This document shows positions 1-8,158 of a stretch of DNA of 51,991 bases, in pieces. The notes under the pieces were generated by a model. The model ran no database searches and had not been told where the DNA came from. It worked only from the letters and a program-made list of their open reading frames with translations. A program made the translations under genes and the position numbers. The first letter of the stretch is position 1. Each line of letters starts with the position of its first letter. This DNA comes from Marinobacter azerbaijanicus (lineage in GTDB: Bacteria > Pseudomonadota > Gammaproteobacteria > Pseudomonadales > Oleiphilaceae), in assembly GCF_030250645.1 (NCBI RefSeq), contig NZ_JASSVS010000016.1, positions 1 to 51,991 on the forward strand, given 5' to 3'.

Positions 1-63
1 AGCACGCCTGGAAAGTGTGTAAGTCGAAAGGCTTCGAGGGTTCGAATCCCTCCCCCTCCGCCA
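1..63 (+). tRNA. tRNA-Ser(GGA), 3' part (5' end lies outside the window)
   Basis: The window opens in the anticodon arm. A 5-bp stem (3-7 with 15-19) encloses the loop CTGGAAA, giving anticodon GGA at 10-12. A variable arm, a T arm with the GGTTCGAATCC core and an encoded CCA at 61-63 follow. The long variable region and anticodon identify a serine tRNA. The 5' half is missing only because of the window edge. Its 3' end is the attachment site of the island. Confidence 0.93.
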
Positions 64-68
64 CAGAA
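50..68. repeat. attL core, 19-bp direct repeat
   Basis: CTCCCCCTCCGCCACAGAA at the tRNA-Ser 3' end is repeated exactly at 51875-51893. Integration of a P4-type element into a tRNA 3' end leaves such a duplication. The repeat spans the last acceptor bases, the CCA and five bases beyond. Confidence 0.9.
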
Positions 69-75
69 CATAGAT

Positions 76-102
76 AAGCCGCTGATTTGAGCGGCTTTTT
101 CT
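76..102 (+). terminator. Rho-independent terminator after tRNA-Ser
   Basis: AGCCGCT (77-83) pairs with AGCGGCT (90-96) and a T run follows. An almost identical hairpin with T run lies at 51899-51926 after attR, so both island ends carry a tRNA-type terminator. Confidence 0.8.
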
Positions 103-119
103 TTGTCTGAAAAACGGCG

Positions 120-138
120 GTCCCCCACCCAGTCCCCC
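120..138. repeat. Paired GTCCCCC blocks near attL, possible integrase arm sites
   Basis: GTCCCCC occurs at 120-126 and 132-138, start-to-start spacing 12 bp. The same pair with the same spacing lies at 51746-51764 beside attR. Paired short repeats flanking both att cores are what tyrosine integrase arm-type sites look like; this role is inferred. From here to the next gene (139-355) I see no gene. Confidence 0.5.
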
Positions 139-355
139 AGTCGTTTCTAATGGTGCCACATCATCCAACCCTCTAAACTTTTCTTCATCATCGGGGACAC
201 CAACCAAGGGTGTTCAGGCATACGGCATTGGTCTCCCCGTTACCGCCTCACCGCGCCCTTAGATCACTCGTTCAATGCCCATCGTGAGCAGTGCTACAGC
301 ATGCATCTTGCTCATGTGAATCCAATCAGCCACCCAGGGTGCGGCTAGCTGGTTT

Positions 356-1291
356 CTACTTGAAGCGCTCCTCCCAGAAGCCCTGCGCATTAATGTGACT
401 TTCATATTCCTTGTCGATCAGCCATTCAATTGTCTTGTTGATATTTTGTCCTCGCTGCTCGGATAGCCAATCAAGCTTGGCCTTAGTCTCTTTTCTTATA
501 TATGTATTTAAAGGTTTTTTTCCTTCTTGCTTTTGACGGTATTTTTTCTGGTCCCATGCTTTTTTCATACTTATTGTAAATAATTTCTTTGTGTCTTTAT
601 GGGTGTCGTTAAGATCTAGAGATGCAACGGTGGCAAGGTATTTTTCTGAATAGTTCATGGGCTTGAAGATCGAAAGGGCCATTTGGTGTTCGTTTAAATA
701 ATTCCACGCCCATTCGCATTGCTCGCTATTGGTTGGGGAAATAAACTTTAAAGGGTGAGCGTTATTATAAATAGTGGCCCAGGCTTCTTTCATGGTTTCA
801 ATAGTATTTGTTAAGAAGTCTAGCAAGTAACCAGTGGTGTCAAAAAAATAAATAATAGCTTCTAGTCTTTCTTTTTGGTTGCTTGGGTATATTCTTGGTT
901 TACTATAGAAGTCAGTTTCGTTAAAGCCTTTATAGTTTTCGATAAAGGAGAATGCGGATTGTACGGGAGGTGTAATCGGCTTGATTATTAGCCTTCCCCA
1001 AGCCCAACAGCATGCTCTCTCGTCATTCTCCAACCATTCGAAAAATTCTCTAGGCAGCATGTATATATTTCTTTTATGGTTTAACCAGCTTATCTGATCT
1101 TCTCTTTCTTTTTCCTCGTGCATCAAGAGATAGTTTAAAACCTGCTGCCTGCAGGCATCATGGCTAATGGTCGTTCCGTCAGAGATTAAACCATGAGAAA
1201 TAAGAATGTTTGAGTAAAAGACGAAGTCCCGTGATGAGGTGCCATCCAGTCCTCTGAATAATTCTCTCTTATTTCCTGTGTATACGCCCAT
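356..1291 (-). CDS. Hypothetical protein, RHH-like C-terminus
   Basis: A 311-residue protein of unknown function, clearly AT-richer than the rest of the island, which points to separate acquisition. I recognise no enzymatic motif in the first 250 residues, which are rich in aromatic residues (several W, Y and F clusters). The last 60 residues (KKPLNTYIRKETKAKLDWLS onward) have a short basic strand followed by two helices, the pattern of a ribbon-helix-helix DNA-binding or dimerisation fold. The ATG at 1291 has only a weak ribosome-binding site. It stands alone next to attL and is divergent from the AlpA-type gene. It could be a regulator or island-maintenance protein; function is not assigned. 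Confidence 0.7.
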   Translation of the reverse strand: MGVYTGNKRELFRGLDGTSSRDFVFYSNILISHGLISDGTTISHDACRQQVLNYLLMHEEKEREDQISWLNHKRNIYMLPREFFEWLENDERACCWAWGRLIIKPITPPVQSAFSFIENYKGFNETDFYSKPRIYPSNQKERLEAIIYFFDTTGYLLDFLTNTIETMKEAWATIYNNAHPLKFISPTNSEQCEWAWNYLNEHQMALSIFKPMNYSEKYLATVASLDLNDTHKDTKKLFTISMKKAWDQKKYRQKQEGKKPLNTYIRKETKAKLDWLSEQRGQNINKTIEWLIDKEYESHINAQGFWEERFK

Positions 1292-1695
1292 AAGTATTTT
1301 CCGAGGTTATTAATAAATATTGTCCATCAATCAAGAAGTGGAACTACGTAGTTTTTTTGTCGTTTCTTCGTTGTTGCTCCATAGTGTTTGGCAGTTAGTT
1401 ATGTAGGTTTTGCGTACCTTTTACGTCTTCTTGCGTAGGTGTCTCATCGTTCTGAATTTTTTATAAAACAGTATGTTACGGTTATTTTCTTGGGTTGTTC
1501 TCTGCATTTTCACCAATTTCTTCGCACAAAGCAAGAAGTGATAGGTGCCTGCTTTTTTAGTTCGACACCATAGATTTTTTTGGCTTCTCCATGTTAGCTG
1601 TTAATAATTTGTGTGCTTTTTCTCGAGGGTTCCTTATGGTGGTGGTAAGTTTGTATGCTCTCGACCCATCTCATGGGACAAATGGAGACTTTCTC
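1292..1695. other. AT-rich divergent intergenic region
   Basis: About 400 bases between two divergent genes with no convincing ORF. It holds several T-rich tracts and presumably the promoters for both neighbours. I could not define a specific -35/-10 pair. Confidence 0.4.
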
Positions 1696-1902
1696 ATGAG
1701 ACTTATCAAGCTTGCAAAGGTGATGAATGTCACAGGGCTCTCGCGCTCAACAATCTACAAGTATATTTCAGGTGGATGCTTCCCAAAGCCAGTCTCCTTG
1801 GGTATTAGGAATGTTGCTTGGGTTGAAAGTGAAGTAGAGGACTGGATCCTTGAGAAGATCAAGAAAAGAGACGAAGGAGACTTGGGTGCGAAGTTGTACT
1901 AA
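1696..1902 (+). CDS. AlpA family transcriptional regulator
   Basis: A 68-residue protein with the AlpA/HTH_17 layout: a short strand, a MerR-like helix-turn-helix (LAKVMNVTGLSRSTIYKYIS), a small basic wing (GCFPKPVSLG) and the family ending VAWVESEVEDWI. AlpA-type proteins regulate excision or replication genes in P4-like islands. The frame is open from 1591, but the ATG at 1696 starts exactly at the conserved domain and has GGAG nine bases upstream, so I chose it. It is divergent from the RHH-like gene and convergent with the RadC-like gene. Its likely job is control of island genes such as the integrase. Confidence 0.85.
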   Translation: MRLIKLAKVMNVTGLSRSTIYKYISGGCFPKPVSLGIRNVAWVESEVEDWILEKIKKRDEGDLGAKLY

Positions 1903-1951
1903 GTGTTTTGTTTTTGCATCAGTCTCTTGAAAAAAATAGTGTCATTGCCAT

Positions 1952-1994
1952 CATAGGCTACTGTGGCGCCTAACAGGCGCCACAGTAGCCTATG
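1952..1994. terminator. Bidirectional terminator hairpin (19-bp perfect stem)
   Basis: Bases 1952-1970 are the exact reverse complement of 1976-1994, with a 5-base loop TAACA. It lies between the convergent AlpA-type and RadC-like genes. A-rich sequence on the left and T-rich sequence on the right fit termination in both directions. Confidence 0.8.
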
Positions 1995-2003
1995 CTTTAA
2001 ATC

Positions 2004-2501
2004 TTATAAGTAACCTAGTTCTGCAAATGATTTGCAGCCCCCGCTTCCGATGACAATATGGTCAAGGACTCTAACCTCAACAATACATAGTGCTTCTTGA
2101 AGGCGCTTTGTGATGCGTCGGTCTGCGTCGCTCGGCTCGGGGTCGCCACTAGGGTGGTTGTGAACTAAAATCACAGCGGCGGCGTTGTGTGCCAAGGCCT
2201 GCTTGACTACCTCGCGGGGGTAAATGTTGGCCGAGTCAATCGTGCCCCGGAACAGCTCCTCAAAGCTGATCACGCGGTGCTGGCTATCGAGGAAGATGGC
2301 ACTGAATACCTCGTGCTCGTAGTCTTGCAGCAGGATTTGCAGGTACTCGAACGCCAGCGTTGGCTGGGTGATTTTGCGTCCCCTGGCCAGACGGCGACGG
2401 GCAAAGGCCTTGGCGATGCTTAAGAGCTCCGCTTCGGTCACCGTGTCGGTGATGCGATAGGTACCGGCGGTCTCGCCGGCACTCAGCTTGCGATGATTCA
2501 T
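2004..2501 (-). CDS. RadC-like JAB domain protein
   Basis: A 165-residue protein of the RadC/YfjY-type family common on genomic islands. It carries the JAMM metal site: Glu82 region, H114-x-H116 in HNHPSGDPEPS, and Asp127. The MPN/JAB domain fills residues about 45-165. The N-terminal helix-hairpin-helix of chromosomal RadC is absent, as usual for island versions. The ATG at 2501 has GAGGAG upstream; the longer frame runs into the yqaJ-like gene. It lies 11 bp after that gene in a minus-strand cluster of recombination genes. The biochemical role of island RadC proteins is unsettled. Confidence 0.88.
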   Translation of the reverse strand: MNHRKLSAGETAGTYRITDTVTEAELLSIAKAFARRRLARGRKITQPTLAFEYLQILLQDYEHEVFSAIFLDSQHRVISFEELFRGTIDSANIYPREVVKQALAHNAAAVILVHNHPSGDPEPSDADRRITKRLQEALCIVEVRVLDHIVIGSGGCKSFAELGYL

Positions 2502-2512
2502 AATTGTGCTCC

Positions 2513-3124
2513 TCAGGCCGCCATGACCATAGCCATGCGCCGCTCCAACTCCTCGTAGAACACCTCGACACGCTCGGCAATCGTGCGGATCAGTGCCTCG
2601 TCCCGGTAGGCCCGCTTCACGAACAGCGGCATGCCCGGCCAGTAGCTGACGAAGTCGATCCACTCCCGTTCGCTGACCCACAGGCCACCCTGGCACTGCG
2701 CCACGTGCTCCTGGGGCAGCTCATCGGCCAGAAGTAGCTCGATCTGGTACTTGGGCAACTTGGTCTTGATCTCCACCAGGCCGTTACTGTCCACCAGGCA
2801 GTCGGGGGAGTAGCCCACTTCGTGATTGAGGATGATGCCGACCTGCTCCAGACGAGGCAGGCCGGTAGCTTCCTGGTAGAGCTCCCGAGCCATCGGCTCC
2901 AGTTCGTGGCCACGTTGGGTATGGGCGTTGCCCTGGAAAGCATCCGCCGGCTCACCGGTAATGCGCTCGCCTATCAGCTGATGCATGTAGCTGATGGCGC
3001 CAGTACCGAAGCCCGCCGGGCCCTTGCCTTTGACGAGCAAGGTCTTCAGCTCGGACATGGTGACGATACCGAGGCGTGCGGCATGCCACTCGGGCGTGCC
3101 TTGTTCCAGTGTCAGGATCTGCAT
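2513..3124 (-). CDS. YqaJ family phage-type exonuclease
   Basis: A 203-residue protein of the YqaJ/lambda-exonuclease (PD-(D/E)XK) superfamily, which resects double-stranded ends to leave a 3' single strand. Visible motifs are the GTPEWHAARLG opening, GHELEPMARELY (motif with conserved Glu), and SPDCLVDSNGLVEIKTKLPK, which holds the D...ExK catalytic triad. The ATG at 3124 is chosen because AAGGAG lies just upstream and the domain starts there; an upstream in-frame ATG is possible. It is downstream of the ERF gene, and such exonuclease plus annealing-protein pairs form a complete Red-like recombination system. Confidence 0.88.
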   Translation of the reverse strand: MQILTLEQGTPEWHAARLGIVTMSELKTLLVKGKGPAGFGTGAISYMHQLIGERITGEPADAFQGNAHTQRGHELEPMARELYQEATGLPRLEQVGIILNHEVGYSPDCLVDSNGLVEIKTKLPKYQIELLLADELPQEHVAQCQGGLWVSEREWIDFVSYWPGMPLFVKRAYRDEALIRTIAERVEVFYEELERRMAMVMAA

Positions 3125-3180
3125 GACGATCTCCTTGTAACATGACGGCATAACGGCGAGGGGTAACCCTCGCCGATCGC

Positions 3181-3969
3181 TCAGTGACGTTGGTGGTTGG
3201 GTAAGGCCCGCTTCTGCAAGGAGGCGCGTAGCTTGTCGAAATCACTGCGGGGGACCCGCTCAACCTCGCCGTACTTGCCGACGAACCACTCCTGGGTGGT
3301 GACGGGGCAGGTGGTGATCAGCTGCTTGAGCTGACTCGCCTGGAACGGCGTGACTACCTTCACCGGTGGTGCGGCGCCATGACCGTTGTCGTCCTGCCCG
3401 CGGGTGGTGATGTTGAGCAACGCGCACAGCACGTAGCGCTTGCCGTAACTGGTCGATGAACCGAAGGCCTGCACAGCGTTCTTGCTGCCGCTGCTATCGG
3501 CCGGCAACAGCATGCTGGTCTCCTCACGGTGGCCGTCCTTGTGCATCAGCACACCAGTGACCTGAATACCGCGCTCCTGGGTTTGGATACGGAAACTCAC
3601 CGCGAAGCCGTGCTGCTTCATGATCGGCCGCACGGTGTCGACGATATCCTCCAGGGTGGCGTAGGCCCCGTTATTGCTCTGGCCACGCTCGGCGATGCTC
3701 GGCAGCTCCGTTTGCATGGCCGCCATGGCGGCGCTGTAAGCCATCAGCGCCTGGCGATCAAGCACGCGCTCCTGCATCTGGAGCAGGCGCTCCATCTTGT
3801 CGATATCGACCTCAGGGTTGAGGGCGGCTCGCTCAATCACCTGAATGATCGCGGTACTCTCCTGAAGCGGCGACGCCGGGACCGGGACAGTCTCGGTGAC
3901 CGTGGCCTGGCGGGTAGCCGGAGCCCGGTCGTTGGGCTTGCTGCGTAGGGTTTGGCTGGGTGTGGTCAT
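3181..3969 (-). CDS. ERF family single-strand annealing protein
   Basis: A 262-residue protein of the ERF superfamily (phage P22 Erf/RecT-like), which anneals complementary single strands during recombination. After a low-complexity N-terminus of about 40 residues come the family signatures: a helical segment ending MAAMQTELPSI, then AYATLEDIVDTVRPIMKQHG, and a G-rich turn around FGSSTSYGKRYVLCALLNI. The ATG at 3969 has a strong AGGAGG. It is followed by the YqaJ exonuclease gene with about 55 bp between them, so the two are probably co-transcribed and act together. Confidence 0.9.
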   Translation of the reverse strand: MTTPSQTLRSKPNDRAPATRQATVTETVPVPASPLQESTAIIQVIERAALNPEVDIDKMERLLQMQERVLDRQALMAYSAAMAAMQTELPSIAERGQSNNGAYATLEDIVDTVRPIMKQHGFAVSFRIQTQERGIQVTGVLMHKDGHREETSMLLPADSSGSKNAVQAFGSSTSYGKRYVLCALLNITTRGQDDNGHGAAPPVKVVTPFQASQLKQLITTCPVTTQEWFVGKYGEVERVPRSDFDKLRASLQKRALPNHQRH

Positions 3970-3980
3970 GTGACCTCCTT

Positions 3981-4166
3981 TTACTGATAGTGCTTGAAGA
4001 CGTCCTGGAGCTGATCGGCAGGCACCGGCTCCAGCGACACGACCACGCGAAACACCTGGCCCTGGGCCATCACGTGGGTCTGAGCTTGCTTCTCGTTAGC
4101 TCCGAGCAGCTGACGAGCCAGCTGCGTCAGCGCCCGACAGGCCTCCAGTGAGAGGGGCAGTGGCAT
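3981..4166 (-). CDS. Small hypothetical protein
   Basis: A 61-residue ORF lying 11 bp before the ERF gene, with GGAGGT in front of the ATG at 4166. The composition is ordinary, with an N-terminal amphipathic helix and a C-terminal strand-helix. I recognise no family. Operon position and a good ribosome-binding site support that it is translated. Confidence 0.6.
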   Translation of the reverse strand: MPLPLSLEACRALTQLARQLLGANEKQAQTHVMAQGQVFRVVVSLEPVPADQLQDVFKHYQ

Positions 4167-4182
4167 GGGACCTCCAGAATCG

Positions 4183-4210
4183 AAAACGCCCGACCTGGTG
4201 GGGTCGGGCG
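4183..4210 (-). terminator. Hairpin terminator after the DUF932 gene
   Basis: CGCCCGACC (4187-4195) pairs perfectly with GGTCGGGCG (4202-4210). On the minus strand the stem is followed by four T. It separates the DUF932 gene from the small ORF and ERF/YqaJ genes. Confidence 0.6.
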
Positions 4211-4279
4211 CTATGCCGTGAAAGGGAAATTTGAACCTGATGGGCGCGACCGCAATGGGTACGTCATGTCAGGTGAGGA

Positions 4280-5248
4280 TCAAGCCACCAGGGCCATGGC
4301 GGACTCGAGTGCCATGTCCTTGAGGCTCGCCCCCTGGCCGAACCAGGCAGAGTCCATTCGGTAGTCATTGCTGCGCGCCCGCTTCTCGTGGTCGACGTAC
4401 TCGGTGATGGCGTTGAGCAGACCCCATGCGGTGCCCTGGGCGGAACACAGCTGCGATCCCCGCCCCTCGCCGTGGTAGAGCTTCTGTACACGATTGAGGG
4501 CGCGGTAATTGGGTAGCTTGGAAGGATCGTCCACCGGTTCTTCGGCGTTGCAAATCACTGCCTGGAAGTAGGTCTTCACTTCCTCCTTATTGACCTTGCG
4601 CTCGGCCAGGGTCTTCATGCGGTACATGAAGTCGTCCCACTGCGTGACCGAGATCCCCAGCTGCTGCTTGACGCGCTGCGGGTTGAACTCCGTGCTGTGC
4701 GGCACCTTTACCCCCTGACTCATGCCATCCACGGCAATGGTCAGGGTGTTGTTGCAGACCACCCGGACCGAGGTGGGCGTGGCTACGGTCGCTAGCGATC
4801 CGTCACAGGAGGTTGCCAGCAGCAGATAGGCGTTGACCTGATCCTGCCCCTTCAGCGCCGTGCCCAGCCCGCTGCGGGCCAGGGCCCAGAACTTGCGGCC
4901 CCCCTTGAGCACCCCGGCGGTCTCCAGCTCATAGCCCGCGTACTCGGTCAGGTCGCGATAGAACTCCAGCACCTCCTCCGGCTGGACCACCTTGTAGCGC
5001 TGGGAGACCACCGACAGCGGTGCCCGGGTATCCGAGCGATAGAGCACCTTCTGCTCGGGGAAGGAGTGGATGCTGCCCAGGTGGCCGACGCCATCGGCGA
5101 TGAAGCGCACCGGGGATTCCTCGATATGCCAGTCCATGCCGGCCTGCTGCCGCCAGACCTCCAGGGGTTGATGACGCGACAGCTGCTGCCCCAGGCCGTG
5201 CCAAGGGGTGTCGCCGACGTAGGCCATCTGTTCGATTTGGTGTGCCAT
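4280..5248 (-). CDS. DUF932 domain protein
   Basis: A 322-residue protein of the DUF932 family, common on plasmids, phages and islands next to ERF/YqaJ-like genes; biochemical function unknown. Typical features are the opening GDTPWHGLGQQL, the central block VLYRSDTRAPLSVVSQRYKV, and RVVCNNTLTIAV in the second half. The ATG at 5248 has AAGGAG upstream; the longer reading frame to 5368 has no conserved residues and is rejected. It is followed by a terminator and the recombination gene pair, suggesting a related role in DNA metabolism (inference). Confidence 0.88.
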   Translation of the reverse strand: MAHQIEQMAYVGDTPWHGLGQQLSRHQPLEVWRQQAGMDWHIEESPVRFIADGVGHLGSIHSFPEQKVLYRSDTRAPLSVVSQRYKVVQPEEVLEFYRDLTEYAGYELETAGVLKGGRKFWALARSGLGTALKGQDQVNAYLLLATSCDGSLATVATPTSVRVVCNNTLTIAVDGMSQGVKVPHSTEFNPQRVKQQLGISVTQWDDFMYRMKTLAERKVNKEEVKTYFQAVICNAEEPVDDPSKLPNYRALNRVQKLYHGEGRGSQLCSAQGTAWGLLNAITEYVDHEKRARSNDYRMDSAWFGQGASLKDMALESAMALVA

Positions 5249-5376
5249 GGGTATAGCTCCTTGAGAAGTGACGATCACGGCATAACGGCCCGCCACCTCG
5301 AGGGCAGCGGGCTCGACATGACGTAGGGAAAAGGGAAGAGGGGGAAAATGGGGCTGGAGCGTGATCACGCGCTCGA

Positions 5377-5709
5377 CTAGTCAGTGTGCGGGCGAAAGGT
5401 GTGATGACAGCGACAGCACTCGTAGTTGTCGAGAACCTTGCTATCCAGTTCCTCACCCAGCCTGGCTCCGGCGATGCCGCCGGCGGTGCCACCGACCAGC
5501 CCGCCGAACACCGCTCCGGCCAGACTGCCCAGGGCGATGCCTACCGGACCACCGATGGCTCCTATCGTCGCCCCCGCCTTGGCGCCCCCAAGGGCACCGG
5601 CTGCTCCACTGGCGCTACCGGCTGCCGCGCCGGTGACGCCGCCCACCTTGCGCCCGTAGTTGCGTGATACCACCTGGTGCGAGCCGCAGCTCGGACAGTA
5701 AATCGACAT
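5377..5709 (-). CDS. Zinc-ribbon / glycine-zipper protein
   Basis: A 110-residue protein. Cys pairs at both ends (CPSC near residue 5 and CCRC near the C-terminus) should form one zinc ribbon. Between them lies a long Gly/Ala-rich glycine-zipper segment with GxxxG repeats, probably membrane-inserting. The ATG at 5709 is preceded by a strong AGGAGG at 5 bp. The first part of this gene and its leader, 5591-5760, is duplicated as a broken copy at 9088-9257. No function is known to me. Confidence 0.75.
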   Translation of the reverse strand: MSIYCPSCGSHQVVSRNYGRKVGGVTGAAAGSASGAAGALGGAKAGATIGAIGGPVGIALGSLAGAVFGGLVGGTAGGIAGARLGEELDSKVLDNYECCRCHHTFRPHTD

Positions 5710-6136
5710 GCTCACCTCCTGTTCGAAAGATGTCGTTTCGTGAAGCCACCGGGTGGGGCTCCAAGGAGGTAATACGGGGCTGAGATCGGGTTATTTCGAT
5801 TCGGCGGACCTGAGGCTTGCCACAACAATCTGTTTTGTAAAGGTTTTTTCGCGTTTAAAGCAGCCAAGGCTACGCGCTCTGAAATGATAAGCGGGTGGAA
5901 CGTTAGCGACGCGGCATTTAGCATGCAAACTAAAAAAAATCAACAATTTTTGTGTTTTTTTCAACTATAACAATGACCTGCATCAAATTTAGCGGTTCTA
6001 TGTGGCCATCTGCCTCATGTCGCTTACTGAGTGGCCGATATGGGTCAGGACTGATAAAGCAATCGGGGTGACTCGGCGCCTGTCAGTCAGCAAAAGACAA
6101 AGAACGATATGACGATGCAGCTGATTAGGGGGCACT
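5710..6136. other. Intergenic region upstream of the MCP gene
   Basis: About 430 bases between divergent genes. It contains the zinc-ribbon gene leader (5710-5760, part of a 170-bp duplicated segment) and an AT-rich stretch around 5925-6000, the likely place of the chemoreceptor promoter. No convincing gene. Confidence 0.4.
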
Positions 6137-7828
6137 ATGAAACGTTTGCTTGGGAATCTTTCGATCAAGGCTGGATTGACCGGTGTGCTCGGTCTTTTTA
6201 TCGCTTTGATTATGTTGGTGTCTTTCTTAGGCTACCAGTCCAGCCAGCTAGGAAGCGCATCCATCCAGGAGCTCAACACGATAAACGTTCAGCAGCTGAA
6301 TGAGCTCAACCGGGCGCAGGTGAACGTTGCTGATACCCAATTAGGCTTTCTTAACCATCTTGATGCCATAAACGAAGGCGATCCAGCATTGGCCAGACGC
6401 TACTTGGAGATGAGTGAGCGTTTTCTTGATAGTGCACAGGAGCGTTTTAACGCCTTTCAAGTTGTCCCTAAGTCCGAGCAGGGTCGGCCCTACGCGGATC
6501 GCTTAGAAGACATTTTCACCCGCTTGGTTGAGCGCGGGCTGGAGCCGCAACTGGCAGCGCTTCAGCAAGGCAACGAAAGCGCCTATCGGGCCGCCAAGCG
6601 AGAAGGCGATGCCATCAACCAGGAGTTCATCGAGGCCAACCGGGATTTCGTGACTTACGCCAATGAGCGGGGAGCCAACCTGATGGAGCACTTTGCCGAC
6701 ACCATGCAGACGTATGGAACGATTGGTCTGGCGGCACTGCTGCTGGTGGTTATATGTGTGGCCGCCGTTCGTGTTGGCATGATGCGTATTCTGATACGCC
6801 CTTTGCAAGAAGCGGTACAGCACTTCGAGCAGATAGCCAAGGGGGATCTATCCCAGAGGATTACCGACCGAGGACGCAATGAGATCGGGCAGCTCTTTGC
6901 CGCAATGCAGCACATGCAGACGGGGTTACAGCAAACCGTCGCTACGGTGCGAGACAGCAGCGGCTCGATCCATATCGGTGCACGGGAAATCGCCAGCGGT
7001 AACGCCGACCTTTCCTCGCGCACCGAGGAGCAGGCAGCTTCCCTACAGGAAACCGCTGCGAGCATGGACCAACTGACTGCTACAGTGCGGCAGAATGCAG
7101 AGAACGCCCGTCAAGCCAGTGCGCTGGCCAAGGAGGCGTCGAGCACTGCCGGACGGGGTGGGAAAGTGGTAGAGGAAGTCGTGCATACCATGCATGGCAT
7201 TACCGAGAGTTCACGCAAAGTAGCGGATATCATCAGCGTGATCGACTCGATCGCCTTCCAGACCAATATCTTGGCACTGAATGCCTCAGTTGAAGCGGCA
7301 CGTGCCGGTGAGCAGGGGCGTGGTTTCGCGGTGGTAGCCAGTGAGGTGCGCAACCTAGCGAGCCGCAGCGCGGAAGCCGCCGGCGAGATCAAACGACTAA
7401 TTGAAGCCTCCTCTGAACAGGTCGATAAGGGCTCATCGCTGGTTGAAAGCGCTGGCACTACGATGCAGGAAATTCTCACTTCGGTGCGTCGAGTGACCGA
7501 TATCATGGACGAAATCTCAGCTGCCTCCCAAGAGCAGAGCTCTGGCATCGAGCAGGTCAATACAGCCGTCACGCAGATGGACGAGGTCACCCAACAGAAT
7601 GCCGCTCTAGTCGAACAGGCTTCGGCCGCGGCGGCGTCGCTTGAAGCGCAGGCGGCCCAACTGGAAGCTGCTGTGGCTACCTTCCGCCTGTCAGACAACC
7701 AGCCGTCGGGAATGCTCGAGGACCCCCGCGTAGCGGCAATCAAGAGCGGCTCCCGCGAAGTGAGCAAGCTGGTCAAAAAGCTGGCAGCGCCTACCAGTAC
7801 TCACGAAGGAGAATGGGCCGAGTTCTAA
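6137..7828 (+). CDS. Methyl-accepting chemotaxis protein
   Basis: A 563-residue transmembrane chemoreceptor. It has a first membrane helix at about residues 11-32, a periplasmic four-helix-bundle ligand domain, a second membrane helix near 193-215, a HAMP domain, and a cytoplasmic signalling domain with the highly conserved tip (ISVIDSIAFQTNILALNASV, then EAARAGEQGRGFAVVA). The last five residues, EWAEF, match the xWxxF tether that binds CheR/CheB in Tar/Tsr-type receptors. The ATG at 6137 follows GGGGG. The ligand is not evident. It is a complete host-type gene carried as island cargo, and methylation and signalling would rely on chromosomal Che proteins. Confidence 0.95.
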   Translation: MKRLLGNLSIKAGLTGVLGLFIALIMLVSFLGYQSSQLGSASIQELNTINVQQLNELNRAQVNVADTQLGFLNHLDAINEGDPALARRYLEMSERFLDSAQERFNAFQVVPKSEQGRPYADRLEDIFTRLVERGLEPQLAALQQGNESAYRAAKREGDAINQEFIEANRDFVTYANERGANLMEHFADTMQTYGTIGLAALLLVVICVAAVRVGMMRILIRPLQEAVQHFEQIAKGDLSQRITDRGRNEIGQLFAAMQHMQTGLQQTVATVRDSSGSIHIGAREIASGNADLSSRTEEQAASLQETAASMDQLTATVRQNAENARQASALAKEASSTAGRGGKVVEEVVHTMHGITESSRKVADIISVIDSIAFQTNILALNASVEAARAGEQGRGFAVVASEVRNLASRSAEAAGEIKRLIEASSEQVDKGSSLVESAGTTMQEILTSVRRVTDIMDEISAASQEQSSGIEQVNTAVTQMDEVTQQNAALVEQASAAAASLEAQAAQLEAAVATFRLSDNQPSGMLEDPRVAAIKSGSREVSKLVKKLAAPTSTHEGEWAEF

Positions 7829-7842
7829 GTACTCATGCGTAC

Positions 7843-7875
7843 TGCTTGCCGGAGCTAGGTGCGCTCCGGCAAGCA
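7843..7875 (+). terminator. 13-bp perfect hairpin after the MCP gene
   Basis: TGCTTGCCGGAGC (7843-7855) is the exact reverse complement of 7863-7875, with a 7-base loop, 15 bp after the MCP stop. There is no T run, so termination is likely but not certain. The remaining sequence to 8158 shows no gene. Confidence 0.6.
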
Positions 7876-8158
7876 TACGCCAAAGAGCTGCGACCAAGGT
7901 CACCTTGGATGGAAAGAGAGAAATGTTACAAACTGATAAGAATTCTTGCGCTACCGTTGGTGACTAACGAATACTCAAGCTTGCCTAGGAAGCAGCGATC
8001 GTTTGTTGAGTTGTTCGGCTGTATGCCAGAGGCTAACACTAGGCGGCTCGCCAGTCAGCCGTGAGCTTGCCTCCCAACTCGTACGCCTTCGGTTTTTGAC
8101 TCAGCTATGCCCTCCATGAAGGGGCACGCTCTGAACAACCACAAAGGAAGGCGCGACC

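Noticed and set aside
1591..1695. Upstream extension of the AlpA-type gene
   Set aside because: No ribosome-binding site at 1591, and the extra residues are not part of the family; the ATG at 1696 fits better.
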